Source: Lachnospiraceae bacterium
GTDB lineage: Bacteria; Bacillota; Clostridia; Lachnospirales; Lachnospiraceae
Assembly: GCA_910575255.1 (NCBI GenBank)
Contig: CAJTEM010000006.1
Coordinates: 1 to 44,355, forward strand
Direction of reading: 5' to 3'
Length of the DNA: 44,355 nt
Part shown: one piece after another, positions 33,210-42,105 of the stretch
How positions within the stretch are numbered: the stretch's first letter is position 1
How the letters are laid out: every line of letters begins with the position of its first letter
The notes under the pieces: model-generated
The model's input: the letters and a program-made list of their open reading frames with translations, nothing else
Databases searched by the model: none
Told to the model about the DNA's origin: nothing
Position numbers and translations under genes: made by a program

Positions 33210-34451
33210 ATGGAACATCCTCGTCTGATTTTTCATATTGACGTCAATTCCGCCTTTTTGAGCTGGGAATCGGTCTATCGTCTGGAGCAAGATCCTCAGG
33301 CACAGGATCTGCGCACGATCCCATCTGCCGTCGGCGGAGATGCCAAAACCCGTCACGGCATTGTTCTGGCCAAGTCCACGCCGGCCAAAAGATACGAAGT
33401 TACCACCGGAGAACCTCTTGTCAGCGCCTACCGCAAATGTCCGGATCTTATCGTAGTCCCTTCCCGCTTTGATTTGTACCTGAAATGCTCGCAGAAACTG
33501 ATTCAGCTTCTGGAAAATTACACCCCGGACATTGAGAAATTCAGCATTGACGAGGCCTTTCTTGATATGACCGGAACCATTCACCTGTTTGGGGAACCCT
33601 TGGAAACCGCAGACCGAATCCGAAAAGAAATCTCCGAAAAACTGCGCTTTACTGTCAATATCGGAATCTCCTCCAATAAGCTGCTGGCCAAAATGGCCTC
33701 GGATTTTGAAAAGCCGGACAAAGTACACACCTTGTTTCCAGAGGAGATACCAAAGAAAATGTGGAAGCTGCCCTTGCAGGATCTGTTTTTTGTGGGAGGC
33801 TCTGCTGCCGACAAGCTGAAGCGGATCGGCCTGCACACCATCGGTGATGTGGCCAGATGCGACGTGCGCATTCTGAAAGCCCATTTAGGCGACAAATACG
33901 GTTCCCTGATTCACCGTTACGCCAACGGAATCGATGATGATCCGGTAGCCAGGCAGGAGCCTGCCAATAAGGGATACGGCAACAGTATCACCCTGCCCAG
34001 GGATGTCGCGGATTATGACACTGCCTGCCAGGTCTTGCTGGCCTTAAGCGAGACAGTGGGCGCCCGGCTGCGCGAAAAGAACGTCCTCTGCAGCTGTCTT
34101 AGTGTAGAGCTGAAGGACTGGCAGTTTCATACTCAGTCCCATCAGCTGACGCTTGCCGTCCCCACTGACTCAACCTCTGTTTTATATCAGAATGCCTGTC
34201 AGATTTTAAAAGAATTCTGGAATCTGACACCGGTCCGTCTGATTGGCCTGCGGGCCTCACGGATCTCTGAGGATGGCTATGAGCAGTTCAGTCTGTTTGA
34301 GGACGAGAAGAGCCGGAAGATGAAGGATCTGGAACGAGCTGTGGACAAGATCCGCGGCAAATACGGCACGGATATCATCAAGCGAGCCAGCTTTCTTAAG
34401 GAAGATGCCCTGACAGACCACGCGGTAAGCAAGAAAAAACATCTTTCTTGA
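33210..34451 (+). CDS. dinB: Y-family DNA polymerase IV
   Basis: A 413-residue translesion polymerase. Catalytic residues are intact: Asp11 in HIDVNSAFLSWE and Asp114-Glu115 in KFSIDEAF. The thumb and little-finger domains follow. QFSLF near the C-terminus matches the beta-clamp-binding motif. The start is set by the conserved N-terminus and AAAGGGAG nine bases upstream; the longer open frame runs back through yicC antisense. No LexA-type box was recognised by eye. Confidence 0.94.
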   Translation: MEHPRLIFHIDVNSAFLSWESVYRLEQDPQAQDLRTIPSAVGGDAKTRHGIVLAKSTPAKRYEVTTGEPLVSAYRKCPDLIVVPSRFDLYLKCSQKLIQLLENYTPDIEKFSIDEAFLDMTGTIHLFGEPLETADRIRKEISEKLRFTVNIGISSNKLLAKMASDFEKPDKVHTLFPEEIPKKMWKLPLQDLFFVGGSAADKLKRIGLHTIGDVARCDVRILKAHLGDKYGSLIHRYANGIDDDPVARQEPANKGYGNSITLPRDVADYDTACQVLLALSETVGARLREKNVLCSCLSVELKDWQFHTQSHQLTLAVPTDSTSVLYQNACQILKEFWNLTPVRLIGLRASRISEDGYEQFSLFEDEKSRKMKDLERAVDKIRGKYGTDIIKRASFLKEDALTDHAVSKKKHLS

Positions 34452-34476
34452 AATTCCCCCTGGCAGATGGTATACT
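34448..34476 (+). promoter_or_regulatory. DUF1576 gene promoter overlapping dinB end
   Basis: TTGAAA (34448-34453), 17-bp spacer, TATACT (34471-34476) with TG one base before the -10. The -35 covers the dinB stop codon. Confidence 0.7.
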
Positions 34477-34517
34477 TTTTTCGGATGGGTTTAAATGAGA
34501 TTCTGGGGGATTGGATC

Positions 34518-36059
34518 ATGAAACAAAAGAAATTCGAAAACAGCCAGATTATCAATGGGATTGCCCTGGGTTTTTCCCTGCTTTTTTTCCTTTCAGCTTT
34601 TGCTGCGGCGCTCTACACCGGGGAATGGGGCCATGTTTTTCTCAACTGGCGCCAGATCATGATCTCTCCCTGTCCTCTGGTCACCGACTATCTGGAGATC
34701 GGCGGGCTGGCCAGTGCCATGCTCAATGCCGGCGCCTGTGGGCTGGCCTGCTTTCTGTTTATGCATTTTCTGAAAGGGGATTCCCACGCCAATACCATGG
34801 CCGGCTATTTTCTGGTGATTGCCCACTGCTTTTACGGCCTGAATTTTCTCAATATGTGGCCCTGCTTTCTGGCTCCCTTCCTCTACCTGCGCCTGAAAAA
34901 GCTGGATTTCAAAAGCAACCTGCATGTCTGCATGTTCGCCACCTCATTCAGTCCCTTTATCAGCGAACTTCTGTTCCGCTACACACAGCGCAGCAGCTTT
35001 ATCTTCGGACGGATGCAGCTGAACTTCTCCGGCGTCGTCCTGACCATTCTCTTCAGCCTGATGATCGGCTTTATCATCCCGGCCATTCTCCCGGGCGCCC
35101 ACGCCTGGCATAAGGGCTACAATCTCTACAACGGCGGCCTGGCGTTCGGACTGTTCGGCTTTTTCCTGTTTAATTTTCTCTTCCGTACCATGGGGCTGTC
35201 CCCTCACCAGCCCATCTCCCATATCAATCCGGTCTATGAGGCCTTCGGACGCTCCTACCGGCTTTATGCCAATGTGTTTTTTGGGGTTCTTTTTTTCTTC
35301 TGTATCCTGACCGGCTATCTTCTCAACGGCAAAAGCTTCCGTGGCTATGCACAGCTGATGCGGGATACCGGACATGCCAGCAACTTCTCGGAAAAGTACG
35401 GAATGCCGGTCTGCCTGATCAACATCGGCTGTGAAGGCTTTTTGTTTCTGCTATATATCAATCTGACCATCCTTTTTACCGAAGGAGTCGGTTTTACCGG
35501 ACCCACGATCGGCGTGGTTTTGGCATCTCTGACCTTCACGGCCATGGGACAGCATCCCAAGAATGTCTGGCCTATCCTGATTGGCTACCAGACCCTGTAT
35601 TTTCTTACCATGTATCTGTGCTTCATCGATGGGAGGCAGCTTTCCTGGTCCCTGTCCACCCAGGCCTACATCAATGGTGTTGCCTTTGCCACCGGACTCT
35701 GTCCCATCGTCGGACGCTATGGTATCCGGGCCGGTATTGTGGCCGGATTCATGTGTGCTTCCATGTGTACTGCCACCAGCGCTCTCCATGGCGGCTTTGT
35801 GCTCTATAACGGCGGACTCACAACCGGTATCACGGCTCTGATTCTGCTTCCGATTCTGGAGCATTATCTGCCCGGAACCCGGGAAGAAATCAAGTCCCAG
35901 GCCGCCAATTTCCAGACTATGATCGCCCTGGTCGATGATCTTTCCTTAGAGGTCCGCCACGCCCACAATACAATCAACTACGGCGAATTCGAAATCCCGG
36001 CCGCCTCTTCTTCACCATCTTTAGCGCCTGCCGATCAGGAGGAAGAAAGCTCCGACTGA
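34518..36059 (+). CDS. DUF1576 multi-pass membrane protein
   Basis: A 513-residue integral membrane protein that I assign to DUF1576. It has about ten hydrophobic segments. Recurrent glycine motifs such as HKGYNLYNGGLAFGLFGF and HGGFVLYNGGLTTGI sit at the ends of two homologous-looking halves, which hints at an internal duplication. The cytoplasmic tail is Ser/Pro-rich and acidic. The ATG at 34518 follows GGGGG at nine bases. The end overlaps the convergent methyltransferase gene by 25 bp. Transport is likely from architecture; the substrate is unknown. Confidence 0.8.
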   Translation: MKQKKFENSQIINGIALGFSLLFFLSAFAAALYTGEWGHVFLNWRQIMISPCPLVTDYLEIGGLASAMLNAGACGLACFLFMHFLKGDSHANTMAGYFLVIAHCFYGLNFLNMWPCFLAPFLYLRLKKLDFKSNLHVCMFATSFSPFISELLFRYTQRSSFIFGRMQLNFSGVVLTILFSLMIGFIIPAILPGAHAWHKGYNLYNGGLAFGLFGFFLFNFLFRTMGLSPHQPISHINPVYEAFGRSYRLYANVFFGVLFFFCILTGYLLNGKSFRGYAQLMRDTGHASNFSEKYGMPVCLINIGCEGFLFLLYINLTILFTEGVGFTGPTIGVVLASLTFTAMGQHPKNVWPILIGYQTLYFLTMYLCFIDGRQLSWSLSTQAYINGVAFATGLCPIVGRYGIRAGIVAGFMCASMCTATSALHGGFVLYNGGLTTGITALILLPILEHYLPGTREEIKSQAANFQTMIALVDDLSLEVRHAHNTINYGEFEIPAASSSPSLAPADQEEESSD

Positions 36060-37600
36060 GCGCCTGTGATCCGCAGTCCCTTGGGATAATGATTCTTTAC
36101 AATCCCGTCAGCCGCCTTGCCCCATCCCAGAGGGTACTCTCCTGCACAGATGAGTACCCATCCTTTTTGTCCTTCTTTTGCTGTCAGAGTTTTTCCTGCC
36201 AGATAATCCGCGGCCTCTTCTGTGTCCGTCTCCAGACGAAATGTCTGCTTTACCTGATCGGGTCTTAAAGCCAGGGCAAGGGCGTGCGAGGGTTCCAGAC
36301 GGTTCTTTTTTAAGGTTCCGATGTGCAGACCCGGCCTCAGCACACGCAGTCCGTCCAGTTCCGGCAATTGCTCTGGCAGAAGATACAGCTGTTCCCCGAA
36401 CAGATACAGCCGCTCTGATGGTATTTCTTTTGCATTCGTTTCCCGAAGGTTCAGCGTATCCCTGACAAACTCCTCCAGAAGCTGCCTGCCGGCTCTGTTC
36501 TTCCAAAATCCGGATGCTTCCCCTTTTCTGCCAGATGTCTCTCTGTCCGTCGGCTTTTTTCTGCGCTTCTTTTCTCTTTGTCTGGCTATTTTCTCTGCCT
36601 GCTCTCTCTTTTTGTCCTTGCTTTTACCGGCATTTTCCGACTCAGACTCTTCTTTTGCGGATTTCTCCAGAAGCGCCAGATAATGTCCCTCTCCCTCTGC
36701 CCGGTGCGGCCAGATACGGAACGTATCCTCAAGCTCCGGATGTTTTGGCAAAAGCTCTCCTGCCATCCCCGCAGACAGACCGGGCAGGCGCTCTTTTTCT
36801 TCCACCCTCACTACCGAAAATTCCGGATGATTTTCCAAAAATTGCGCAATCTGCCCCTCATCCTCCTCCAAAGAAAATGTACAAGTGGAATATACCATTC
36901 GTCCGCCCGGCCGCAGAAGTCTGGCCGCGTTATCCAGAATCTCCCTCTGCCTTGCCGCGCAAAGGAGCACATTTTCCTCACTCCATTCTGATCGGGCCTG
37001 CCAGTCCTTGCGGAACATCCCCTCCCCCGAGCAAGGTGCATCCACCACAATACGATCAAAATATTCCGGAAAAACGTCTGCCAGATGCGCAGAATCTTCA
37101 TTTATTACCACAGCATTGCAGATTCCCATTCTCTCCACATTCCGGGAAAGGATCTTCGCCCGTGTCGGGTGAATCTCATTGCTGACTAACAATCCCATCC
37201 CACAAAGACGATCCGCCAGATGAGTGGTCTTGCCTCCCGGTGCAGCACACAGATCCAGGACTTTTTCCCCTGGCTGCGGTTCCAGAAGAGATACCACCGC
37301 CATGGCGCTTGGTTCCTGAATATAATACACTCCTGCTTCATGCAGCGGGTGACGCCCCGGCCGGGTATCTGCCTGATAATAAAAACCTTCCCGGCACCAG
37401 GGAACGGGACGAAGTCCGAAACGGCTTTTGTTCTGTTCATACAGTCTCTTCCCCTCCCCCTTCCTTGTATTCAGGCGGAGTCCCTGCACCCGGTCTGTCT
37501 CAAAGCTCTGCAAAAAATCTTCATATTCCTCTCCCAGCAGCTTCTTCATCCTTCTCAGGAAATCCTCCGGCAATGCTGCTGGAATATACTTTTCTTTCAT
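36035..37600 (-). CDS. RsmF/NOP2-type rRNA (cytosine-C5) methyltransferase
   Basis: A 521-residue SAM-dependent RNA m5C methyltransferase of the RsmB/RsmF/NOL1-NOP2-Sun family. SAM motif LDLCAAPGGKTTHLA, catalytic PCSGEGMFRK and second Cys motif YSTCTFSLEEDEG are all present. A Lys/Glu-rich linker of about 50 residues (ESENAGKSKDKKREQAEK) joins a C-terminal RsmF-type RNA-binding part that includes LGWGKAADGIVKNHYPKGLR. The start at 37600 has GGAG five bases upstream and begins the conserved N-terminal helices. The target is probably 16S rRNA. It follows the DUF853 gene by 31 bp. Confidence 0.92.
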   Translation of the reverse strand: MKEKYIPAALPEDFLRRMKKLLGEEYEDFLQSFETDRVQGLRLNTRKGEGKRLYEQNKSRFGLRPVPWCREGFYYQADTRPGRHPLHEAGVYYIQEPSAMAVVSLLEPQPGEKVLDLCAAPGGKTTHLADRLCGMGLLVSNEIHPTRAKILSRNVERMGICNAVVINEDSAHLADVFPEYFDRIVVDAPCSGEGMFRKDWQARSEWSEENVLLCAARQREILDNAARLLRPGGRMVYSTCTFSLEEDEGQIAQFLENHPEFSVVRVEEKERLPGLSAGMAGELLPKHPELEDTFRIWPHRAEGEGHYLALLEKSAKEESESENAGKSKDKKREQAEKIARQREKKRRKKPTDRETSGRKGEASGFWKNRAGRQLLEEFVRDTLNLRETNAKEIPSERLYLFGEQLYLLPEQLPELDGLRVLRPGLHIGTLKKNRLEPSHALALALRPDQVKQTFRLETDTEEAADYLAGKTLTAKEGQKGWVLICAGEYPLGWGKAADGIVKNHYPKGLRITGAQSELSSS

Positions 37601-37631
37601 AACCGCTCCATCTGATCTGTCAACTATCCTT

Positions 37632-39242
37632 CTATCTTCCGAAAAGAGTTCCCAGAATTCCTCTCCCGATGCTCGCTCCCAGATTGCCTCCCAGACGCTT
37701 TCCAAAGCTTCCGCCCACGGATTTGCCGATTTCATTGCCAATCTCTCGGCCAATGGTTCCGGCTGCGGTTTTCGCCACTCCGGTTACTGCCCGCTTACGT
37801 GCACGCCCTGCGGCCTCCTGCTCCTTCTGCGCTGCTTTAGCTTGTCGCTCTTTTTCCTTTTCTGCTGCCCTCTGTGCCTCCTTCTGCGCCTTCTGTGCCT
37901 CCTTCTGCGCCTGAAGCTCTTGCTGTTCAAGCTCACGGCGGGCTTCGTCTTCCTTACCCTTTCTCTGGAAAAACTCATAAGCAGAATCCCGGTCAATCAT
38001 CGTCCCGTATTTTGCATAAAGCAGATTGCCTCGGACCTGTCTGTCCCGCTCCTGCTCGCTGATCGGCCCCATCTGGCTCTGCGGCGGCAAAATCTTAGCC
38101 CGCTCCACCATGGCAGGGACGCCGTCCTCCTGCAAAAACGAAACCAGCGCTTCACCGATTCCCAGCTGTCCCAGCGCCTCACTGGTATGAAACTCCGGAT
38201 TTACCCGGAAGGAAGCAGCAGCGGCACGGACAGCTTTCTGCTCTGCCGGCGTATAGGCATGCAATGCATGCTGGATCTTATTGCCCAGCTGACCAAGCAC
38301 CACATCCGGAATATCTCCCGGACTCTGGGTAATAAAATAGATCCCCACTCCTTTTGAGCGAATCAGCTTCACAACCTGCTCGATCTTCCGCAGCAAAGCC
38401 TTCGGCACCCCCTTGAATAAAAGATGTGCCTCATCAAAGAAGAATACCATCTTCGGCCGTTCACAGTCTCCGGTCTCCGGCAGCACCTCAAACAGCTCCG
38501 ACAGCATCCAAAGCATAAAAGCGGAATACATCATGGGATTATGAATCAGGCTTTCACTATGCAGAATATTGATCATACCCCGGCCGCTTCTGTCCGTCCG
38601 GAACCAGTCATGGATATCCAGGGCCGGCTCGCCAAAGAACTGATCCGCCCCCTGCTCTTCCAGAGCCAGCAGCCCGCGCAGAATACTGTTGATGCTCTGT
38701 CTGGGCAGATTTCCGTACTGCGCTCCATATTCCTTGTTATTCTCTCCCACATGGTTTAGCATCGCACGCAGATCTTTGGTATCTAACAAAAGCAGGTTCT
38801 CGTCATCAGCAATCCGAAACACCACCGTCAGAATATCCTCTTGTGTCGCTGTCAGATCCAAAAGCCTTGCCAGCAGTGTCGGACCCATCTCGCTGACGGT
38901 GGTCCGAAGCGGCAGACCTTTTTGGGCAAAGATATCCCAGAAGCATACCGGAAACTCCTGAAAGGAAAATGCATGTTCCGGAACACCTGCCTCCCCAAGC
39001 CTCTTCAAAATCTCCTCCGTGCTGCTTCCCGGCCGGCACATTCCTGCCAGATCCCCCTTCACGTCTGCCAGAAACACCGGCACACCGGCATCGCTGAAAG
39101 ACTCTGCCAACACTTTCAAAGTGACAGTCTTTCCGGTTCCGGTCGCCCCGGCAATCAATCCGTGTCGATTCGCCATCTGCGGCAGAATCCCCAGTTTCTT
39201 TTCCCCGGCAGCTGCTACCCAGATCTCATTCTCGTAAAACAT
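37632..39242 (-). CDS. DUF853 HerA-like ATPase
   Basis: A 536-residue protein of the DUF853 family (YjgR-like), related to HerA/FtsK P-loop ATPases. Walker A GATGTGKT is at residues 32-39, and Walker B is MVFFFDEAHLLF. IYFITQSPGDIPDVVLGQLGNKIQHALHA holds the sensor region. Residues about 415-490 are an Ala/Gln/Lys/Glu coiled coil, then a Gly-rich end (GGSFGKRLGGNLGASIGRG). AGGAGG stands just before the ATG at 39242. It was not paired with a nuclease gene here. The cellular role of the family is poorly known. Confidence 0.9.
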   Translation of the reverse strand: MFYENEIWVAAAGEKKLGILPQMANRHGLIAGATGTGKTVTLKVLAESFSDAGVPVFLADVKGDLAGMCRPGSSTEEILKRLGEAGVPEHAFSFQEFPVCFWDIFAQKGLPLRTTVSEMGPTLLARLLDLTATQEDILTVVFRIADDENLLLLDTKDLRAMLNHVGENNKEYGAQYGNLPRQSINSILRGLLALEEQGADQFFGEPALDIHDWFRTDRSGRGMINILHSESLIHNPMMYSAFMLWMLSELFEVLPETGDCERPKMVFFFDEAHLLFKGVPKALLRKIEQVVKLIRSKGVGIYFITQSPGDIPDVVLGQLGNKIQHALHAYTPAEQKAVRAAAASFRVNPEFHTSEALGQLGIGEALVSFLQEDGVPAMVERAKILPPQSQMGPISEQERDRQVRGNLLYAKYGTMIDRDSAYEFFQRKGKEDEARRELEQQELQAQKEAQKAQKEAQRAAEKEKERQAKAAQKEQEAAGRARKRAVTGVAKTAAGTIGREIGNEIGKSVGGSFGKRLGGNLGASIGRGILGTLFGR

Positions 39243-39274
39243 CCTTCTCCTCCTTTTTGCAAAGTGCAAAACAA

Positions 39275-39308
39275 AGAAGCCACGCATCCGCAAGGATCCG
39301 TGGCTTCT
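39275..39308 (-). terminator. DUF6465 gene terminator
   Basis: AGAAGCCACG pairs with CGTGGCTTCT, with an inner ATCC/GGAT stem and a GCAA loop, then a T-rich run on the minus strand. It sits 20 bp past the DUF6465 stop and 33 bp before the DUF853 start, so DUF853 may depend on read-through. Confidence 0.85.
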
Positions 39309-39328
39309 GATCTGTCGCATCAGATTTC

Positions 39329-39745
39329 TCAGAACAGCTCGATCTTATTGTTGCCTTCGGAATCATCGCCGTTCACCACATAGTAAGCCGCATTCTCCTC
39401 CGGTTTTACATAGACATTAACTGTCTTAACTTCCACACCTTTATGTGCCGCCTGGTAGGCCTCTACCGCTGCCGCAACTACATCCTTGATCACGGCCTCT
39501 TTCGCGCCGTATTGAATCATTACCGATTCCTCCGGCTCTGCCTTCACGGGAGCCGTCTTCTTCTCGGCCGGCTTCTCCGCTGCTGCTTTTTTCTCGGCCG
39601 GCGCCTTCCTGGCTGTGGTCTTTTCCTCCGGCTTAGCAGCCGTCTTTTTTGCCGCAGCCGTCTTGCGGGCTACCGGCTTCTTCTCTGCTGCAACAGCCTC
39701 TGCTTTGACTTCTGCTGCCTCTGTCTCATTCTTCTTTATTGCCAT
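39329..39745 (-). CDS. DUF6465 protein with histone-H1-like tail
   Basis: A 138-residue protein. The first 70 residues are a low-complexity Lys/Ala/Glu/Pro tail with KKTAAKPEEKT and AEKKAAAEKP units, like the basic tails of bacterial histone-H1-like proteins. The C-terminal 65 residues form a small folded domain (SVMIQYGAKEAVIKDVVAAA to NVYVKPEENAAYYVVNGD) that I recognise as DUF6465. GGAGG lies five bases before the second ATG (39745), so that start is preferred. It has a consensus promoter, so it is probably abundant. Nucleoid or RNA binding is inference. Confidence 0.82.
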   Translation of the reverse strand: MAIKKNETEAAEVKAEAVAAEKKPVARKTAAAKKTAAKPEEKTTARKAPAEKKAAAEKPAEKKTAPVKAEPEESVMIQYGAKEAVIKDVVAAAVEAYQAAHKGVEVKTVNVYVKPEENAAYYVVNGDDSEGNNKIELF

Positions 39746-39824
39746 CATTTCCTCCTCAAATCCTCTGTCCGAATAGTTACTTTTTCAATCTGAAAATCAT
39801 GTCATTCCCAAAGTTGCTTATGGC

Positions 39825-39853
39825 ATTATAAATCCATTTTATCCTTTTGTCAA
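39825..39853 (-). promoter_or_regulatory. Consensus promoter of DUF6465 gene
   Basis: TTGACA (39848-39853), 17-bp spacer, TATAAT (39825-39830) on the minus strand. Both hexamers match consensus fully. The -35 lies directly beyond the azlD stop. Confidence 0.9.
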
Positions 39854-39857
39854 TCCT

Positions 39858-40163
39858 TTACACGATCAGCTCAGCCAGAAACACCGCCAGACAGGCTCCG
39901 ATCGATACCCGGAACAGATTTCCGTCTGCCCAGGCGATCACAAAAGCCGCTGCAAAGCCTGCCAGACCGGACCAGAGGGAAGCTGTCGCTGAAAGGATTG
40001 CCGGAAACGTCATCACCGATAAACTTACATACGGCACGTAATAGAGAAAAGATCGGATAAAAGGGTTACGGATTTCCTTTCTCAAAAGCACCAGTGGCAA
40101 AGCCCGCACCAGATAAATCGTAGCTGCCATTACCAGAAGTCCCAGATTTCCGTCAGGGCGCAT
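39858..40163 (-). CDS. azlD: Branched-chain amino acid exporter small subunit AzlD
   Basis: A 101-residue AzlD-type membrane protein with about three or four membrane segments. TIYLVRALPLVLLRKEI and FLYYVPYVSLSVMTFPAIL are typical. It works with AzlC to export branched-chain amino acids or analogues. It overlaps azlC by 11 bases. Confidence 0.9.
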   Translation of the reverse strand: MRPDGNLGLLVMAATIYLVRALPLVLLRKEIRNPFIRSFLYYVPYVSLSVMTFPAILSATASLWSGLAGFAAAFVIAWADGNLFRVSIGACLAVFLAELIV

Positions 40164-40893
40164 TCTTTGTTTCCTCCTTTTCCTCTTTTACCGGGAACAG
40201 AACTGCCGCTGCTCCTGCCACAAGAATTGTCAATATTATGATCTGAAATCCGGATGAGACCTGATTCAGAACCGGCAGCTTTGTAAAAAGCGCGCTCATT
40301 GCCATCGATACGATCACCACTCCGGCAAGAAGCCGGCTCTTTTTCGCCGGCGGGATCACAATAGCCAGAAACATTCCGTATAGAGCTACGCTCATCGCGC
40401 TCATGACACGTGCAGGAAGGATCATCCCCAGCAGTGCTCCCATCACGGTTCCCAGCACCCAGCCTGGCGCTGCCGTCGCCGTCGTTCCATACATATAGCA
40501 GGGGTGCAGCTTTCCCTCAACTCCCATCGACACGGCAAAGATCTCATCCGTGACTCCATAAGCCATCAGGAAACGGTGAAAAAAAGGCTGGTCTCTCATA
40601 ACCTTTTGAGAAAGCGCACTGGACATCAGCAGATACCGCAGATTGACCACAATCTGTGTCACCGCCATCTCCAGATAACCGGCGCCTGACGCCAGCGCGC
40701 CAAAGCCTGCAAACTGGCCGGCGCTGGCCAGCATGGTTGCCGACATAAAGCCAGACTGCAGAACATTCAGTCCTGTTTTTCTGGCTGCGATCCCCAAGGT
40801 AAAAGCCACCGCAAAATATCCCATTCCGATGGGAATTCCCGCCTTCATTCCGCGAAAGAACCAGGTTCTTCCCGAATTTTTTTTCTCTTCCAT
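40153..40893 (-). CDS. azlC: Branched-chain amino acid exporter large subunit AzlC
   Basis: A 246-residue AzlC-type permease. GMKAGIPIGMGYFAVAFTLG and SATMLASAGQFAGFGAL mark the family, followed by several membrane segments. The start at 40893 is chosen because GAGAGG lies nine bases upstream and the promoter puts the transcript start only a few bases before the more distant ATG (40944). It is divergent from the LysR gene, which probably controls it. Confidence 0.9.
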   Translation of the reverse strand: MEEKKNSGRTWFFRGMKAGIPIGMGYFAVAFTLGIAARKTGLNVLQSGFMSATMLASAGQFAGFGALASGAGYLEMAVTQIVVNLRYLLMSSALSQKVMRDQPFFHRFLMAYGVTDEIFAVSMGVEGKLHPCYMYGTTATAAPGWVLGTVMGALLGMILPARVMSAMSVALYGMFLAIVIPPAKKSRLLAGVVIVSMAMSALFTKLPVLNQVSSGFQIIILTILVAGAAAVLFPVKEEKEETKNAP

Positions 40894-40953
40894 AAGTATT
40901 GTCCTCTCCTCACTCTGTTTTGCCATGAGGTCGTCATTTTCCAAACCTTTCCT

Positions 40954-40982
40954 ATCATACTCTCAACTTTTCTTCAAGTCAA
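40954..40982 (-). promoter_or_regulatory. azlCD promoter
   Basis: TTGACT (40977-40982), 17-bp spacer, TATGAT (40954-40959) on the minus strand. Its -35 lies 13 bp from the -35 of the divergent LysR promoter. Confidence 0.8.
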
Positions 40983-40995
40983 CCTTCTTTTCTTT

Positions 40996-41024
40996 TTGAC
41001 GCTGACCATTTTCTGTATTATAAT
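40996..41024 (+). promoter_or_regulatory. LysR gene promoter
   Basis: TTGACG (40996-41001), 17-bp spacer, TATAAT (41019-41024) on the plus strand. Confidence 0.8.
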
Positions 41025-41037
41025 GATTGCAAATCAT
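41023..41037. promoter_or_regulatory. T-N11-A LysR-type binding box
   Basis: ATGATT-GCA-AATCAT is a perfect 6-bp inverted repeat and fits the T-N11-A form of LysR-type boxes. It overlaps the end of the -10 and the likely transcript start of the LysR gene, a place suited to self-repression. The regulator match is inference. Confidence 0.6.
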
Positions 41038-41093
41038 GATCCTTGTTACCTGCGATTTCAAATCCCGCTTTCCGCGGCTTTGGAGGATGCCCT

Positions 41094-42032
41094 ATGACAA
41101 GCAAAGAACTCATCTATGTAAAAACCGTAGCAGACGAAAAAAGCATTTCCCGCGCAGCGCGCAAGCTTTTTATGGCCCAGCCCTCCCTCAGCCAGTCGAT
41201 CCAGCGAATCGAGGAATCCCTGGGCACGGCTCTGTTTCACCGTACCACCGGTGGTCTGACGCTCACCTTTGCCGGGGAGCGCTATTACCACATGGCCTCT
41301 CAGATCCTGAAAATGTACGAGGATTTTGAACTGGAGATCAGTGATATCAACAATCTGCGGACCGGGCGGATCCATGTGGGCATCACCAATCATCTGGGAA
41401 CCCTGACACTTGCCCGGATCCTGCCGGAATACAAACAGCTCTGTCCCCATATCGAGATCTTCATTCATGAGGAGAACACCGCTTCCCTGGAGCGGATGCT
41501 TCTGCGTGGCGAGCTGGATTTTGTCATCATGCATGCTCCCAGAGAAAGTACACCATCCCCGATTCATTATGACATTATGAACCGGGATCCTTTTGTGATT
41601 GCCATCCATCCCAGACACGAGCTGGTTTCCCAGGCGGTCAGAAAGCCGGACTATCCCTATCCGGTCCTCGATGTAAGACTGCTGGAGCAGGAATCCTTCC
41701 TTATGCTGCATAAGGAACAGCGGATCCGGCAGATCACGGACGGAGTCCTTGCCAAAGCCGGCATTCATCAGCCCCGAATCGCCCTCACCCTGCGCAATTA
41801 TGAAACTGCGTTGCTGCTTGCTGCCAGAGGCCTCGGTGTCACCTTGATTCCTCTGCAGTATTTTCAGATGGCTTCCTACGAATATCAGCCTGCCCTGCTG
41901 AGTATGGATAAACAATACGATGCCAGCTGGGACATGTGCATTGCCTCCCTGCAGAATGGCTTCCTTTCCAAGGCGGATCATCTCTTCATCCGCCTTGTCA
42001 AGGAGCAGTTCGGCTTTGGATCGGATTCTTAA
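41094..42032 (+). CDS. LysR family transcriptional regulator
   Basis: A 312-residue regulator. The N-terminal winged helix-turn-helix is clear (YVKTVADEKSISRAARKLF, then QPSLSQSIQRIEESLG), followed by a PBP2-type effector domain from about residue 90. GGAGG lies seven bases before the ATG at 41094. It is divergent from azlCD and 73 bp upstream of the alcohol dehydrogenase gene, so either could be its target. The inducer is unknown. Confidence 0.93.
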   Translation: MTSKELIYVKTVADEKSISRAARKLFMAQPSLSQSIQRIEESLGTALFHRTTGGLTLTFAGERYYHMASQILKMYEDFELEISDINNLRTGRIHVGITNHLGTLTLARILPEYKQLCPHIEIFIHEENTASLERMLLRGELDFVIMHAPRESTPSPIHYDIMNRDPFVIAIHPRHELVSQAVRKPDYPYPVLDVRLLEQESFLMLHKEQRIRQITDGVLAKAGIHQPRIALTLRNYETALLLAARGLGVTLIPLQYFQMASYEYQPALLSMDKQYDASWDMCIASLQNGFLSKADHLFIRLVKEQFGFGSDS

Positions 42033-42105
42033 ATGCCTCAATATCCGGTCAATCCCTCTGCTGCAGCAACAAAACATCAAATTTGAGGAAAAGGAGAAGA
42101 AACAA

